A stretch of 64,000 bases of DNA, taken from NCBI RefSeq assembly GCF_000308835.1, contig NZ_BAGN01000417.1, positions 1-64,000 of the forward strand. The letters run 5' to 3'. The stretch is from Nocardia vinacea NBRC 16497. GTDB lineage: Bacteria; Actinomycetota; Actinomycetes; Mycobacteriales; Mycobacteriaceae. Of the stretch, positions 1 through 9,021 are shown in pieces; the stretch's first letter is position 1, and the number at the start of each line of letters is the position of its first letter. A program made the position numbers and the translations under genes. The notes beneath the pieces are model-generated. The model saw nothing but the letters and a program-made list of their open reading frames with translations. It ran no database searches and was not told the origin of the DNA.

Positions 1-1204
1 CCTCGAGCACATCGCCCCACTGCGCTGCGACGGTGGTCTTCCCGAAACCTGCGGGCCCGTGAATCAGCACCAGTCGCCGCGTCCGCGCCTCCCGCAAGAT
101 ATCCAGCAACCGGGGCCGCTCCACCGGCCGACGCAACGTGCTCGGCGGCCGATACCGGGTCGACGGAGTCGGCAACGGAACGTCCGGCACCGGCGTTTCG
201 GCCACCAACACCGATCGGGACTCGGCGGATCGCTCGATCCCGCTTCCCTTCCCGGTACCTGGCGGCAGCGCCATGGTGTCGACCCGAAGACCACTGGAGA
301 ACTGCACGTTGCGCAACAGCTCGCCGAATTCGCGGGCATCGGCGGGCCGCTCGGCCGGGTCGGTCGCCAACGCCGACTCGATCACCGTGCACAGCATCGC
401 GGGAACGCCGCCGCCACGCAGATCCGGAATCGGCTCCGAGCTGATTCGCAGAAACTGGGTGACCAGCGATTCACCCGCGCGGCGTTCGAACGCCGCATGG
501 CCGGTCAACAGGCAGAACAAGCTGGAGCCGAGACCGTACACATCCGAGGGCACCGACGGATCCTCACCTTTGAGGACCTCGGGTGCCGTGAACGCCGGTG
601 TCCCCGCCACCACACCGGCCGCGGTTTCGAAGGCGCCACCGATCCGTGCGATGCCGAAATCCGCGAGCTGGGGTTCGCCGTAGTCGCTGAGCAGGATATT
701 GGCGGGGTTCACATCACGGTGCAGGACCCCACACGCATGGGCCGCGGCCAGTGCACCGGCCAGTTTCACCCCGATCGACAACACCTCCTGCCACGGCACC
801 GGTCCCTCGTCGCGCACCCGACTCATCAGCGACCCCTGCGCATGCAGTGGCATCACGATGAAGGGCCGCCCGGTCGCGGTGACGTCGGCTCGCAGTACCT
901 GAACAATGTGCGGGTGCCCGGAAAACCGGCCCAGTGCCTGCTGCTCGCGCACGAAGCGGGCCCGCTCGTCGCCGGAAACCTCCGAGGTCAACACCTTCAC
1001 CGCTACCTGGCGGTCGAGCGAACCCTCGACACATCGGTACACAACACCGAAACCACCCCGACCGATCTCCTGCGCATCATCGAACCCGGCCGCAGCCAAT
1101 TCCGCCGCGATACCGAACTGCAGGTCGCGTTGCGTCCCCTCCGTGTCGTGCGCCACCGACCGCTTATCCACACCAGCGGACGCGCGAAACCCCCACCGCG
1201 ACAC
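1..1204 (-). CDS. pknK: PknK-type serine/threonine kinase with MalT-like ATPase domain (C-terminus cut by window edge)
   Basis: The N-terminal part is a Hanks-type Ser/Thr kinase: glycine loop EIGRGGFGVVYR, VAVK lysine, DFGIA, and an activation segment ending in APEVL. A linker leads to a P-loop (LIHGPAGFGKTT) just before the window edge. Kinase followed by a signalling NTPase is the layout of mycobacterial PknK, a cytosolic regulator of growth and transcription, and the sequence follows it closely (for example YGEPQLADFGIARI). Oddity: the catalytic loop reads HRDVNPAN, so the usual lysine of HRDxK is asparagine, which may lower kinase activity. The start is uncertain: GTG at 1204, or GTG at 1171 just before VDKRSVAHD. 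Confidence 0.88.
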   Translation of the reverse strand, partial: MSRWGFRASAGVDKRSVAHDTEGTQRDLQFGIAAELAAAGFDDAQEIGRGGFGVVYRCVEGSLDRQVAVKVLTSEVSGDERARFVREQQALGRFSGHPHIVQVLRADVTATGRPFIVMPLHAQGSLMSRVRDEGPVPWQEVLSIGVKLAGALAAAHACGVLHRDVNPANILLSDYGEPQLADFGIARIGGAFETAAGVVAGTPAFTAPEVLKGEDPSVPSDVYGLGSSLFCLLTGHAAFERRAGESLVTQFLRISSEPIPDLRGGGVPAMLCTVIESALATDPAERPADAREFGELLRNVQFSSGLRVDTMALPPGTGKGSGIERSAESRSVLVAETPVPDVPLPTPSTRYRPPSTLRRPVERPRLLDILREARTRRLVLIHGPAGFGKTTVAAQWGDVLE

Positions 1205-1366
1205 ACCATCGTGCAGTCGGCCCGCCCGACAAGACCCCGCCGCAGCCACTCATCCGCGCCACCTCTCGACCTGGGAAAAGTGCCCCGACAATTCGAGGAT
1301 AGTCTTCCGACGGGCAAGAACCGGCGATTCCTAGCAGCCGGCGGTACGGGGCCTATTCGTGCGGAC

Positions 1367-2368
1367 TCAGATCGCGAGGACGAGTTTTCCGGTGTTCGCA
1401 CCCGCGAACAGCATGTTCAGTGTTTCACCGAACCGGGCGACACCACCCTCGACAACGTGCTCTCGCGCCTTGATCTTGCCGTCGGCCAACCACTGCGAGA
1501 TCTTCGCGACGGCCTCGCCGTAGCGATCGCGGTAGTCGAACACTACGAATCCGGTCATCGAGGCCCGGAAGATCAGCAGAGACATATATCGCGAGGGGCC
1601 GGGAGCCGGTTTGTCGTCGTTGTAAGACGAAATCGCCCCGCAGATGACCACCCTCGCACCCCGCGCCAGATTCGCCAGCGCAGCATCGAGGATGTCACCA
1701 CCGACATTGTCGAAGAACACGTCGATTCCATCCGGTGCCAGCTCCCGAAGTCGGTGCAGCACATCCTCGCCGCGATAATCGATCGCTGCGTCGAAGCCGA
1801 GTTCCTCGATCAGCACGCGGCACTTCTCCGCACCGCCCGCAATCCCGATGACCCGTGCTCCGAAGGCTTTCGCGATCTGACCGGCGACCCCACCCACGGC
1901 TCCGGCCGCGGCCGAGATCACGACGGTCTCGCCGGCCCGCAGTTTGCCGACCTCGAGTAGACCGAAATAGGCTGTCATACCTGGCATTCCGAGGGCGCCG
2001 AGCCAAGTCGCCGCCGGTGCGATGCTGAGATCGATCCGCTGTACGCCGTTGCCGTCGCTGATCGCGTATTCGGTCACACCGAAGGTGCCGCTGACGGTTT
2101 CACCGACCGCGAAGTCAGGATGCGCCGACTCGACGACGGTGGCGACGTCCAGCGAGCGCATGACCTCATCGATGCCGACCGGCGGCAGATACGACCGGAC
2201 ATCGTTCAGCCACCCGCGCATGGCCGGGTCGATGGATATCAGATCGACCTTCACCAGGATCTGCCCGGCGGCGATGGCGGGAAGGTCCTCGGTCGCGATA
2301 CGCCAGGTGTCCGCATCGGGCAACCCGGATGGCCGCTTCGCGAGTAGTACCTGCTGGGTCTTCGTCAC
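1367..2368 (-). CDS. NADP-dependent MDR-family oxidoreductase
   Basis: 333 residues with a GTG start preceded by AAGGAG. It is a zinc-free medium-chain dehydrogenase/reductase of the leukotriene B4 12-hydroxydehydrogenase / YncB type. Visible signatures are IDPAMRGW near residue 47, the nucleotide-binding AAAGAVGG at 153-160, and FDNVGGDILD. Family members reduce alpha,beta-unsaturated ketones with NADPH; the substrate here is unknown. It follows a truncated PucR-type gene on the same strand, at the end of the acyl-CoA ligase / tautomerase gene row, which suggests a catabolic or detoxifying role. Confidence 0.85.
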   Translation of the reverse strand: MTKTQQVLLAKRPSGLPDADTWRIATEDLPAIAAGQILVKVDLISIDPAMRGWLNDVRSYLPPVGIDEVMRSLDVATVVESAHPDFAVGETVSGTFGVTEYAISDGNGVQRIDLSIAPAATWLGALGMPGMTAYFGLLEVGKLRAGETVVISAAAGAVGGVAGQIAKAFGARVIGIAGGAEKCRVLIEELGFDAAIDYRGEDVLHRLRELAPDGIDVFFDNVGGDILDAALANLARGARVVICGAISSYNDDKPAPGPSRYMSLLIFRASMTGFVVFDYRDRYGEAVAKISQWLADGKIKAREHVVEGGVARFGETLNMLFAGANTGKLVLAI

Positions 2369-2406
2369 TGGTTCTCCTTACTGTTTGTCATGCCGCGCCG
2401 AGCGCC

Positions 2407-2892
2407 TCAGCGGTCCCGTTCTTCTTCGTAGGCCTCGAGTACCTGTTCTGTGACGTGGTCGATGTAGGCGAAGTTCGCTGCCGCCAGCCGTTGCGCGACG
2501 GCGGTCAGCAGGTACGGGTCGCTGACCTTGGTGTTGAAGGCCCGCTGCAGGACCGTGTCCTGGCCGAGCCGATAGGCGCGGACGAGAGCTCGAACCGGAA
2601 CGCCGTGTTGGGCGAGGCGTCGGGCGTATTCGATCGCCGCGGGTGGCGCCTCCGCCTGGCCGATATCGACGCCGTGTTGCAGGAAGGGCAGGGAGGTCTC
2701 GACGTTGCCCTCGATGCTCGCGACGAGCGATGCTTGCAGACTCTCGTCGCCGCGCAACTCCGCGATCTCGCTCGAAAGTCGTTGGTAGAGATCGCGAATC
2801 AAGGCGGCACGGTCATGGCTCAGTGCCGCGCCGACCTCTGCCACACAGGCGGCGACCTGTGTGGCGAGGTCCGTCGATCCCGGGTACCCCAT
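2407..2892 (-). pseudogene. Truncated PucR-family regulator (N-terminal sensor-like domain only)
   Basis: 161 residues matching the N-terminal helical domain of actinobacterial PucR/CdaR-type regulators (EGNVETSLPFLQHG, EYARRLAQHGVPVRALVRAYRLG, AYIDHVTEQVLEAYEEERDR). Full-length members are about 400 residues and continue after this ERxR motif into a GGDEF-like region and a C-terminal helix-turn-helix. Here a TGA follows directly, and the oxidoreductase gene starts about 40 bp later, so the DNA-binding part is missing. It could be a remnant or a standalone domain working in trans. It lies 12 bp behind the tautomerase gene. Confidence 0.7.
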
Positions 2893-2904
2893 ATGCGCGA
2901 TCAG

Positions 2905-3333
2905 CTATTGGGTCGACAGCACATCGCCGAGTTCCTGCCTGTGCTGTTCGATCCAGTCCGCTTCCTCGCCGGGAGCGGGCATGATCAGCCCCGCCTCCAT
3001 GATGGAAGTGGGATCCATCTCGTTGAGTCCGAGCAGCAGACTTCGGGCGTCCTGGCCGGTGACGGCGGTCCACGCCGCCGACAGCCGGGTGAGCAGTTCG
3101 GCCCGCGATGCGCGATCCCGACCGGCCCGGATATTTCCGCTGATCACCGATACCGTGTTGGGCTTACCGGCGGTGAAAAACGCCGACGGCTCGTATTCGA
3201 CGAATACAACGTTGACGAATCCCCGAGGCGCGCCGGTGACCGAGGTATGAATGGCGGTGATTGCTTCGGCCAGCTCGGCGCGGTGGTCCTCAGCCAGCGA
3301 CCCCGCGGGAACCAGAACTTGATACAAAGGCAT
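2905..3333 (-). CDS. Tautomerase-superfamily protein (cis-CaaD/4-OT like)
   Basis: 142 residues. The start at 3333 is chosen because it gives Met-Pro-Leu-Tyr, and removal of Met exposes the catalytic N-terminal proline of this superfamily. A GAAAGGA ribosome site lies just upstream, whereas the longer reading frame to 3378 has none. The fused-monomer length (about 140 residues, twice a 4-oxalocrotonate tautomerase) fits cis-3-chloroacrylic acid dehalogenase-like or malonate semialdehyde decarboxylase-like proteins. The sequence has GFVNVVFVEYEPSAFFTAGK and an acidic C-terminal half. The substrate cannot be read from the sequence. It is in line with the upstream acyl-CoA ligase gene. Confidence 0.75.
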   Translation of the reverse strand: MPLYQVLVPAGSLAEDHRAELAEAITAIHTSVTGAPRGFVNVVFVEYEPSAFFTAGKPNTVSVISGNIRAGRDRASRAELLTRLSAAWTAVTGQDARSLLLGLNEMDPTSIMEAGLIMPAPGEEADWIEQHRQELGDVLSTQ

Positions 3334-3384
3334 GGGCTTTCCTTTCGAATTGATCAGCGGCCGAACGTAATTCCGCAAAGAGCG

Positions 3385-4896
3385 TCAGTGAATGGTCGAT
3401 CCACTGTGGTCGACATGCAGATTGATTTCGCGCTTGAGGATCTTGCCGGTCGGCCCCTTCGGCAAGGCGTCGACGATGTGCAGGTGCCGGGGGTATTTGT
3501 AGGCGGCGACGCGTTCCTTGACGAAGTCACGCAGTTCGTCGGCACCAATCGATGCGCCGGGCTTGAGGGCGACCGCGGCAGCGACCTCCTCACCGAGCTC
3601 GGCGTGCGCGATACCGACGACCGCCGCCTCGGCGACATCGGGGTGCTCGTAGAGCACCTCCTCGACCTCGCGGGGATAGACGTTGTAGCCGCCGCGAATG
3701 ATCATGTCCTTCTTGCGGTCGACGATGAAGTAGTTGCCGTTCGCATCGCTCCGACCCAGATCGCCGGTGTGAAACCAGCCATCGGTGATCGCCTCGGCGG
3801 TCTCCTCGGGCTTGTTCCAATAGCCTTTCATGATGTTGTCGCCGCGAATCACGATCTCACCGACCGTGCCGTCGGCCACCTCGCCGCCCTCGTCGTCGAC
3901 CACCCGCAGTTCGACGCCGCGGACCGGGGTACCGATGGAACCGGGTACACGAGGCCGATCGGGGTGATTGAAGCAAGCGGCGGGCGAGGTCTCCGATAGC
4001 CCGTACCCTTCGAGCACCACGCATCCGAACTGCTTCTCGAAGGCGTGCAGCACCTCCACCGGCAGCGCGGAGCCGCCGCTGACGCAGATCCGCAGCGCGC
4101 CGAGGTCGATGTCGGCGGCACCCGGATGATTCAGCAGCGCCGAGTACATCGTCGGCACCCCTTCGAAGATCGTCACTTGGTCCCGGACCATTAGCTCCAA
4201 TGCCTTGGCCGGGTCGAACCGCGGCAGCAGCGTCAGCGTCGCGCCGACGCGCACAGCGGCGTTCAATGCGCATGTCTGCCCGAACACATGGAACAGCGGT
4301 AGCCCGCCGAAGATCACGTCCTCGGCGCTGAGCTCGAGCAGGGTCTGTGTGCAGACGTCGACGTTGCTCCCGAGGTTGGCGTGGGTCAGCTCGGCGCCCT
4401 TCGGCAAGCCGGTGGTGCCAGAGGTGTACAGGATTACCGCGGTGTCGTCGGGGCGGCGATCGATCACTTCCTCTCGCGGCTCGATGGCCATCATTTGATC
4501 GAGGAATTCGGCCGGAGCAACCGGTATCGCGGTACTGCCCACCTGCGTGGCACCCGCGGCGGCTTCGGCGGCGAAGTCCGGCCAGACGAATATCAGCTTG
4601 GCGCCGGAATCGCGCAGGTAGTAGGCGACTTCACGTTCCTTGAGCAAGGGGTTCATCGGTACCACGACCGCGCCCACCCGCAGGATGGCGTAGTAGAGAG
4701 CGGCGAAATGCGGGACGTTCGGGAGCATGATCGCGACCCGATCACCCGGTGCCACATCGTATGCGGCCAGTAGACCGGCGACGCGTTGACTGAGCGTGTC
4801 CAATTGCGCGTAGGAAACGACTGTCTCGTCGAGCCGAATCGCAACATGGTGGGGACGGTTGTGGGCAGAGATCACGAGATTTTCGGCGAGATTCAT
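3385..4896 (-). CDS. Fatty-acid/aryl acyl-CoA ligase (ANL superfamily)
   Basis: 503 residues from the start MNLAENLV, preferred over 4977 because homologues begin with this short N-terminus. It activates a carboxylic acid as acyl-AMP and transfers it to CoA. Motifs seen: A3 P-loop YTSGTTGLPKG at 157-167, EGYGLSETSP, hinge GWFHTGDLGRSDANGNYFIVDRKKD split as usual, and the catalytic C-terminal lysine in GPTGKILKRE. Operator-like repeats lie about 90-115 bp upstream and match those before the large divergent catabolic operon. A paralogue lies at 26200-27717. Confidence 0.9.
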   Translation of the reverse strand: MNLAENLVISAHNRPHHVAIRLDETVVSYAQLDTLSQRVAGLLAAYDVAPGDRVAIMLPNVPHFAALYYAILRVGAVVVPMNPLLKEREVAYYLRDSGAKLIFVWPDFAAEAAAGATQVGSTAIPVAPAEFLDQMMAIEPREEVIDRRPDDTAVILYTSGTTGLPKGAELTHANLGSNVDVCTQTLLELSAEDVIFGGLPLFHVFGQTCALNAAVRVGATLTLLPRFDPAKALELMVRDQVTIFEGVPTMYSALLNHPGAADIDLGALRICVSGGSALPVEVLHAFEKQFGCVVLEGYGLSETSPAACFNHPDRPRVPGSIGTPVRGVELRVVDDEGGEVADGTVGEIVIRGDNIMKGYWNKPEETAEAITDGWFHTGDLGRSDANGNYFIVDRKKDMIIRGGYNVYPREVEEVLYEHPDVAEAAVVGIAHAELGEEVAAAVALKPGASIGADELRDFVKERVAAYKYPRHLHIVDALPKGPTGKILKREINLHVDHSGSTIH

Positions 4897-4987
4897 TTCA
4901 CTTGCTTTCGTCGGGTGCCGAAGGTCCGGCTTCGGTACGTCGGCACGTCGCCCCCCGGGGGGCATAGTGCACTCCAAGGCATTCGTA

Positions 4988-5011
4988 GAACTTCATTTAA
5001 AACTTTGTTAT
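4988..5011. promoter_or_regulatory. Tandem operator-like repeats upstream of acyl-CoA ligase
   Basis: Two adjacent 12-mers, GAACTTCATTTA (4988-4999) and AAACTTTGTTAT (5000-5011), are degenerate copies of GAACTTCGTTAT. They have the same 12-bp step and the same downstream GAAGATAG tail as the perfect tandem at 20001-20024. This suggests binding by one of the TetR paralogues encoded at 20161 or 24098. Inferred, not proven. Confidence 0.55.
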
Positions 5012-5103
5012 TGAAGATAGCCGATCGTGAGGGTGTCGGTTCACTCCGAGTTCGATCGCAACTCGCTGATCAACCTGACCTGCTGATATCTCGGCGCTGC
5101 TGA

Positions 5104-5325
5104 TCACGGCCCAACGAACAATCGCTCACCCGGCAGGTATGGCAGCAACCTACCGTCCTCGACGGTGTCGCCGATCAATTCGATTGTGCACCAAGGCTTT
5201 CGCCTCCAATCGTGGATAAAATTGCGCACCGCCGCCCCGGTTACCGCATAGTTGAAGACCAAGTCTGACAGCCAGATCCGCAGGTGCACATCACCTTCGG
5301 GTGCGAACCAATTTTTGGCGGACAT
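5104..5325 (-). CDS. Small protein of unknown function downstream of mce genes
   Basis: 73 residues starting MSAKNWFAPEGDVH, with a strong GAGGAG ribosome site about 10 bp before the ATG. It starts 27 bp after the last Mce-associated gene on the same strand and is probably the last gene of that operon. It is rich in Trp and aromatic residues, has no signal peptide or membrane segment, and I do not recognise the family. Confidence 0.6.
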   Translation of the reverse strand: MSAKNWFAPEGDVHLRIWLSDLVFNYAVTGAAVRNFIHDWRRKPWCTIELIGDTVEDGRLLPYLPGERLFVGP

Positions 5326-5352
5326 GGGCTCTCGTCTCCTCGGGCAACGATG

Positions 5353-5883
5353 TCAGACGGGTGTGATGTCGGAGATGAGCCATCGGTCGTCGGCCTGAGT
5401 CATGGTGACTCGTATGCGGCTGCCGTCCAGGCGCGGTCCCTGATACTTGCTGCTCGTGGTCTCCTGATCGAGGAACACCAGCATCGTGACTTTGTCGACG
5501 GCTGCGGTGACCACCGAGGATTCGACGACCTTCGCAGTGGTAATGATCGAATCGCGATGTGCCGCGGGGGTGATCACGCTCGAGCTCAACTTGGCGAAAT
5601 CGTCGCGGAAGGTGCCGGTCAAATTATCGGTGACCTTGGGGAATTCGGTGTCGATGGTGTTGAAGTCGTAGGACAGCACGGTGGGAATTCGCGACTGTGC
5701 CGAATCCCGGGCCGCCCGTGCGGCGGTCACTGTCGCGCTGTGGTCGGAGATACTGCGTCCGCACAGGACCGTCGTGGTTATCGCCGTAACCAGTATGAGC
5801 GCGAGCACAACGAATGTGGCAGTGGTGGCCCGCCTTCCGATCGTGGATAAACGCCGGAACCATTGGCGTGGACGGATTCTCAT
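5353..5883 (-). CDS. Mce-associated membrane protein
   Basis: 176 residues. The ATG at 5883 overlaps the TGA of the preceding gene by 4 bp, so translation is probably coupled; the longer reading frame upstream is a shadow. One N-terminal membrane helix (about residues 20-42, TFVVLALILVTAITTTVLCG) is followed by an extracytoplasmic domain ending in RVTMTQADDRWLISDITPV, the typical end of Mas proteins (compare DGRWLVSNVEFV in the neighbour). In mycobacteria Mas proteins stabilise Mce lipid transporters. Confidence 0.85.
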   Translation of the reverse strand: MRIRPRQWFRRLSTIGRRATTATFVVLALILVTAITTTVLCGRSISDHSATVTAARAARDSAQSRIPTVLSYDFNTIDTEFPKVTDNLTGTFRDDFAKLSSSVITPAAHRDSIITTAKVVESSVVTAAVDKVTMLVFLDQETTSSKYQGPRLDGSRIRVTMTQADDRWLISDITPV

Positions 5884-6455
5884 GCGACGAACTCCACGTT
5901 CGAGACGAGCCAACGCCCGTCGGTGTGGTCGAGGGTCATCTTCATGCGGTAGACCCGCTGCTGTCCCTCGGGGGCTTCGGTGTTCTTGACCGTGGAGGTG
6001 ACCGCGGTCAGCACGGTGGCGTGCGCGTCGTCGACCGAGACGATCCCGGCTTCCTTGACCTCGCCGGTGGATTCGACCTTGCCGTTCTGCAGTACGGCGA
6101 CGAAGTTGCCGGAGATCTTGTCCCACTGGTCACGGAATGATCCGGTCGAATCGGCGGCGATCGCGTCGAGATTCTGTTTGGCCGAACCATGACTGAGCGT
6201 GACCAACTGGACGGCGATACGGCGCGCGGTATCGAGCACGGCACGATCGCGGGTGTCGTCCTGGTGGTTGTGGTGGACAGTCAGCCAGAGCTGCGAACTC
6301 ACCGCGACGAGCGTCACCACTACTGCGGAGGCAATCGTGATCGCCCAGACCCGCCACGGTGAACCTGGGCGACGCGGTGAGTCCACCGGGCCGGAAGCCG
6401 AGTCGGACTCGGATGTGGCCTCGTCGGCGTCTATTTGATCAGTAGCGATTGCCAT
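5880..6455 (-). CDS. Mce-associated membrane protein
   Basis: 191 residues. A charged cytosolic N-terminus of about 35 residues precedes one membrane helix (VWAITIASAVVVTLVAVSSQLW) and an SnoaL/NTF2-like extracytoplasmic domain with FRDQWDKISGNFVAVLQ and the closing DGRWLVSNVEFVA. The start overlaps the end of mceF by 25 bp, so it belongs to the same operon. It forms a pair with the next gene, as is usual at the end of mce operons. Confidence 0.87.
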   Translation of the reverse strand: MAIATDQIDADEATSESDSASGPVDSPRRPGSPWRVWAITIASAVVVTLVAVSSQLWLTVHHNHQDDTRDRAVLDTARRIAVQLVTLSHGSAKQNLDAIAADSTGSFRDQWDKISGNFVAVLQNGKVESTGEVKEAGIVSVDDAHATVLTAVTSTVKNTEAPEGQQRVYRMKMTLDHTDGRWLVSNVEFVA

Positions 6456-7900
6456 CCCTGGTACTCCTTTGCTTGGGCAGCCGATTGGGCCAGCTGCCCG
6501 ACGACGTAGGTGAGACCGTCCGGTCCGTGGAAGGTTCCGTCGCGCTCCGCGTATGGTGCGGTCATGGCGGCGGGTGCGACCGGTGCGGACGCGGCCGGAT
6601 CGGGGGTGGGTGCGCGTCCGGTCGGTGCGACCGGGTCGGGCGCCGGGCGTTGCGAGGCTGCCGCCGGATAGGGATCACGGGGGTGTGCGAGCATGTCCGG
6701 CCAGGTCGAGGGCAGTCCGCCCGGGCAATTCGCGATATCGGCGGTGCGGACCGAGGGATCAGTGGCGCAGGGGGTATTGCGGGCCCCGCGGATGACTTTC
6801 GGGTTGCCCGGGGCGACCCGGCAGTAGTTGCCCGTCGATGAAACCGGCGCGGGACCTGTGTCGGATGGGTCGCGGCGCTGCGTGCTCTGATATCCCTCCG
6901 TGCAAGGTGGCGGGTTCTCGGTATTGCCGAATTTGACATCCAGCGGCAGCTGCGGCCCTCTGGTGTCGGCGGTGGTCTGCAGGCCCGCGGCGGCGTCGGT
7001 GTAGTTCAAGCCGGTCGCAAGCGCCGGATACACGACCAGGATCTGGCGCAGTCCCGCTACATTGACCCGCAGCACCTGTCCCACGGTCTGCAGATCGGCC
7101 AGCAGCACCGGCAGCGGCGTTGTCAGGTCGGCGAGTGTGCCGGAAATGGTGTCGGCGGTGGTGGGGCCCTGATCCAGCACATCGCGCAACTGCGCGTCGT
7201 TCAGTGCCAGCTGTGTGGTGAAGGATGCCAGATCGCTTGTTGTGGAACGAATTTCGGTCCGGACCGAATTTCCTGTGCGCAGCAGCGGTTCGGCGTCTTC
7301 GAGCAGGGTGAGGGTGGGGCCGATATCAGCTTGGGCGAGGTCGAGCAGCTTCGCGGAGGATTCGATGAGGGTGGCCAGGGCGGGCCCGGCGCCGTAGACG
7401 GCGTTGAAGGTCTCGTCGATCGAGGTTCGCAACGAGTCGGTGGACACGCTCTTCAGCAGGGTCTGCGTTTTGTCGAGCACGTCGCTGGTCGGAATCGGCA
7501 CGGTCGTCTTCGACAGTGGGATCGAGCTGCCGTCGCGCAGATAGGGCGCGGTGTCACCGGAAGGTATCAGGTCCACGTACTGTTCGCCGATGGCGGACAT
7601 GCTTTTGACCGTGGCCGAGGCCGAGGCTGGGACGTTGCGGTCGTCACGCAACTGCATGTGGACTCGGACGGTCTCGCCGTTGAGGTCGATGCCGGTGACG
7701 CGGCCGATCTCCACGCCGCGGTAGGTGACCGACGCAGATTCGTACAGACCACCCGAATCGGCGAAATCGGCTGTGACCGTGTAGGTTCCGATTCCGGTGA
7801 GGCGCTGGATGCCGATGTAGTGGCCCAAGCCGTAGCTGAGGCTCACCACTGCCAGGATCGCGAAGGCGATGAGCTGGCCCTTGACCAGACGGGTTTTCAT
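6431..7900 (-). CDS. mceF: MceF, MCE-family substrate-binding subunit
   Basis: 489 residues. The ATG at 7900 (MKTRLVKGQL) overlaps the stop of mceE by 4 bp. Much longer in-frame sequence upstream is a shadow of mceE and mceD. One N-terminal membrane anchor precedes the MlaD/MCE domain (YTVTADFADSGGLYESASVTYRGVEIGRV), a long helical region, and a Pro/Ala-rich C-terminus. MceF is the last of six subunits that form a periplasm-spanning lipid conduit with the YrbE permeases. Confidence 0.9.
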   Translation of the reverse strand: MKTRLVKGQLIAFAILAVVSLSYGLGHYIGIQRLTGIGTYTVTADFADSGGLYESASVTYRGVEIGRVTGIDLNGETVRVHMQLRDDRNVPASASATVKSMSAIGEQYVDLIPSGDTAPYLRDGSSIPLSKTTVPIPTSDVLDKTQTLLKSVSTDSLRTSIDETFNAVYGAGPALATLIESSAKLLDLAQADIGPTLTLLEDAEPLLRTGNSVRTEIRSTTSDLASFTTQLALNDAQLRDVLDQGPTTADTISGTLADLTTPLPVLLADLQTVGQVLRVNVAGLRQILVVYPALATGLNYTDAAAGLQTTADTRGPQLPLDVKFGNTENPPPCTEGYQSTQRRDPSDTGPAPVSSTGNYCRVAPGNPKVIRGARNTPCATDPSVRTADIANCPGGLPSTWPDMLAHPRDPYPAAASQRPAPDPVAPTGRAPTPDPAASAPVAPAAMTAPYAERDGTFHGPDGLTYVVGQLAQSAAQAKEYQGWQSLLIK

Positions 7901-9021
7901 CGGGGTCCCCCGTTCGGGTCGGCGGTCGCGGGCAGGTCGCCGGGCGCGGGTTGGGTCGGTGCGATGAGCGGATCCACGGCACGGTTGGACATCGGGACCA
8001 GTCGGTTGAACGGGATGCTGCCGATGACCTTGTTCTGGATGCCTTCGACGGTGAGGTCGAGGGTGAGGAACAAATTGACGTAATCGCCCCGCACCGCTCG
8101 GTCGGCGACGGTAACCGGGAACGGGAAACTCAGTGCGACGAGCAGGGCCCCGGCGAGATCGGAGCCCGCTGTGGCGAGCTGGCTCAGCGTGGGCTGCAGG
8201 TTGTGTAGGTCGGCGGTGAGGTCGTCGCGGCTGCTGGCCAACACCTGCGCGGCTTGCGCGCCGAAGGCGCCGACGCGGTCGAGCATGGTTGTCAGTTGGG
8301 TCCTCTGCTCGTCGAGCACGGCCAGCGCGGGCTGTATCTGTTCGATCCCGCCGCCGAGTGTGTCCTTCTGTGCGGCAAGCTCTTTCGAGAATTCGTCGAG
8401 GCTGTCGATGGCGCGCACGATGTTGTCGCGTTGGGTGTCCAAGCCGTCGACGAAGGTGACCAGTCGGGCGAAGGATCGGTTGATCGCGTCCTCGCGGCCA
8501 CCGAACGCACCGTTCAGTTCGGTCATGATGGTCCGAATCTGTTCCAGCCCACTGCCATTGAGAACCAGCGATAACGCGGCGAGCACATCCTCGGTCGCGG
8601 GATATTCGGCGGTCGCCGAAAGCGGGATCACGTCGCCGTCGCGCAGCGGCCGGTCCGTTTTGCCGTCCTTGGGAGTGATCAGTTCCAGATACTGGGCGCC
8701 GAGCACGCTGGTCTGTGCGAGACGGGCGGTGGTATTCGCGGGCAGTTGGACGCTCTTGTCGATTTCGAGAGTGATATCCGCGACGTAATCGCGGACAGTG
8801 ATCGCGGTGATCGTGCCGACGGTGACGTTGTCGGCCTTGACCAGCGAGTTGGCGATCAGATTCTGGGTGTCGCGTAGCTGCACGCGCACCGTGTAGGCAC
8901 CGTGGTGAATCGCGTTGCCCGGCAGCGGGATCGAATTGGCTCCGTCGAATCGGCAACCGGCGCTGAGCAAGGCGCCCAGGAGCAGCACGCTTCCGGCCTG
9001 CCGTCGGATCGAGGGTTTCAT
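7897..9021 (-). CDS. mceE: MceE, MCE-family lipoprotein
   Basis: 374 residues. The N-terminal signal ends in the lipobox LSAGC with lipidated Cys23, as in LprK/LprN-type MceE proteins. The MCE domain follows (YTVRVQLRDTQNLIANSLVKADNVTVGTI), then a long helical segment. It overlaps mceD by 4 bp upstream and mceF by 4 bp downstream. It is expected at the outer face of the plasma membrane as one subunit of the lipid importer. Confidence 0.92.
   Translation of the reverse strand: MKPSIRRQAGSVLLLGALLSAGCRFDGANSIPLPGNAIHHGAYTVRVQLRDTQNLIANSLVKADNVTVGTITAITVRDYVADITLEIDKSVQLPANTTARLAQTSVLGAQYLELITPKDGKTDRPLRDGDVIPLSATAEYPATEDVLAALSLVLNGSGLEQIRTIMTELNGAFGGREDAINRSFARLVTFVDGLDTQRDNIVRAIDSLDEFSKELAAQKDTLGGGIEQIQPALAVLDEQRTQLTTMLDRVGAFGAQAAQVLASSRDDLTADLHNLQPTLSQLATAGSDLAGALLVALSFPFPVTVADRAVRGDYVNLFLTLDLTVEGIQNKVIGSIPFNRLVPMSNRAVDPLIAPTQPAPGDLPATADPNGGPR

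Noticed and set aside
59..1960. 633-codon plus-strand open frame over the kinase and oxidoreductase genes
   Set aside because: Composition is Arg/Pro-rich shadow; the minus strand encodes PknK and an MDR enzyme with clear motifs.
2329..3999. 556-codon plus-strand frame
   Set aside because: Shadow of the tautomerase and acyl-CoA ligase genes; no motif and no ribosome site.
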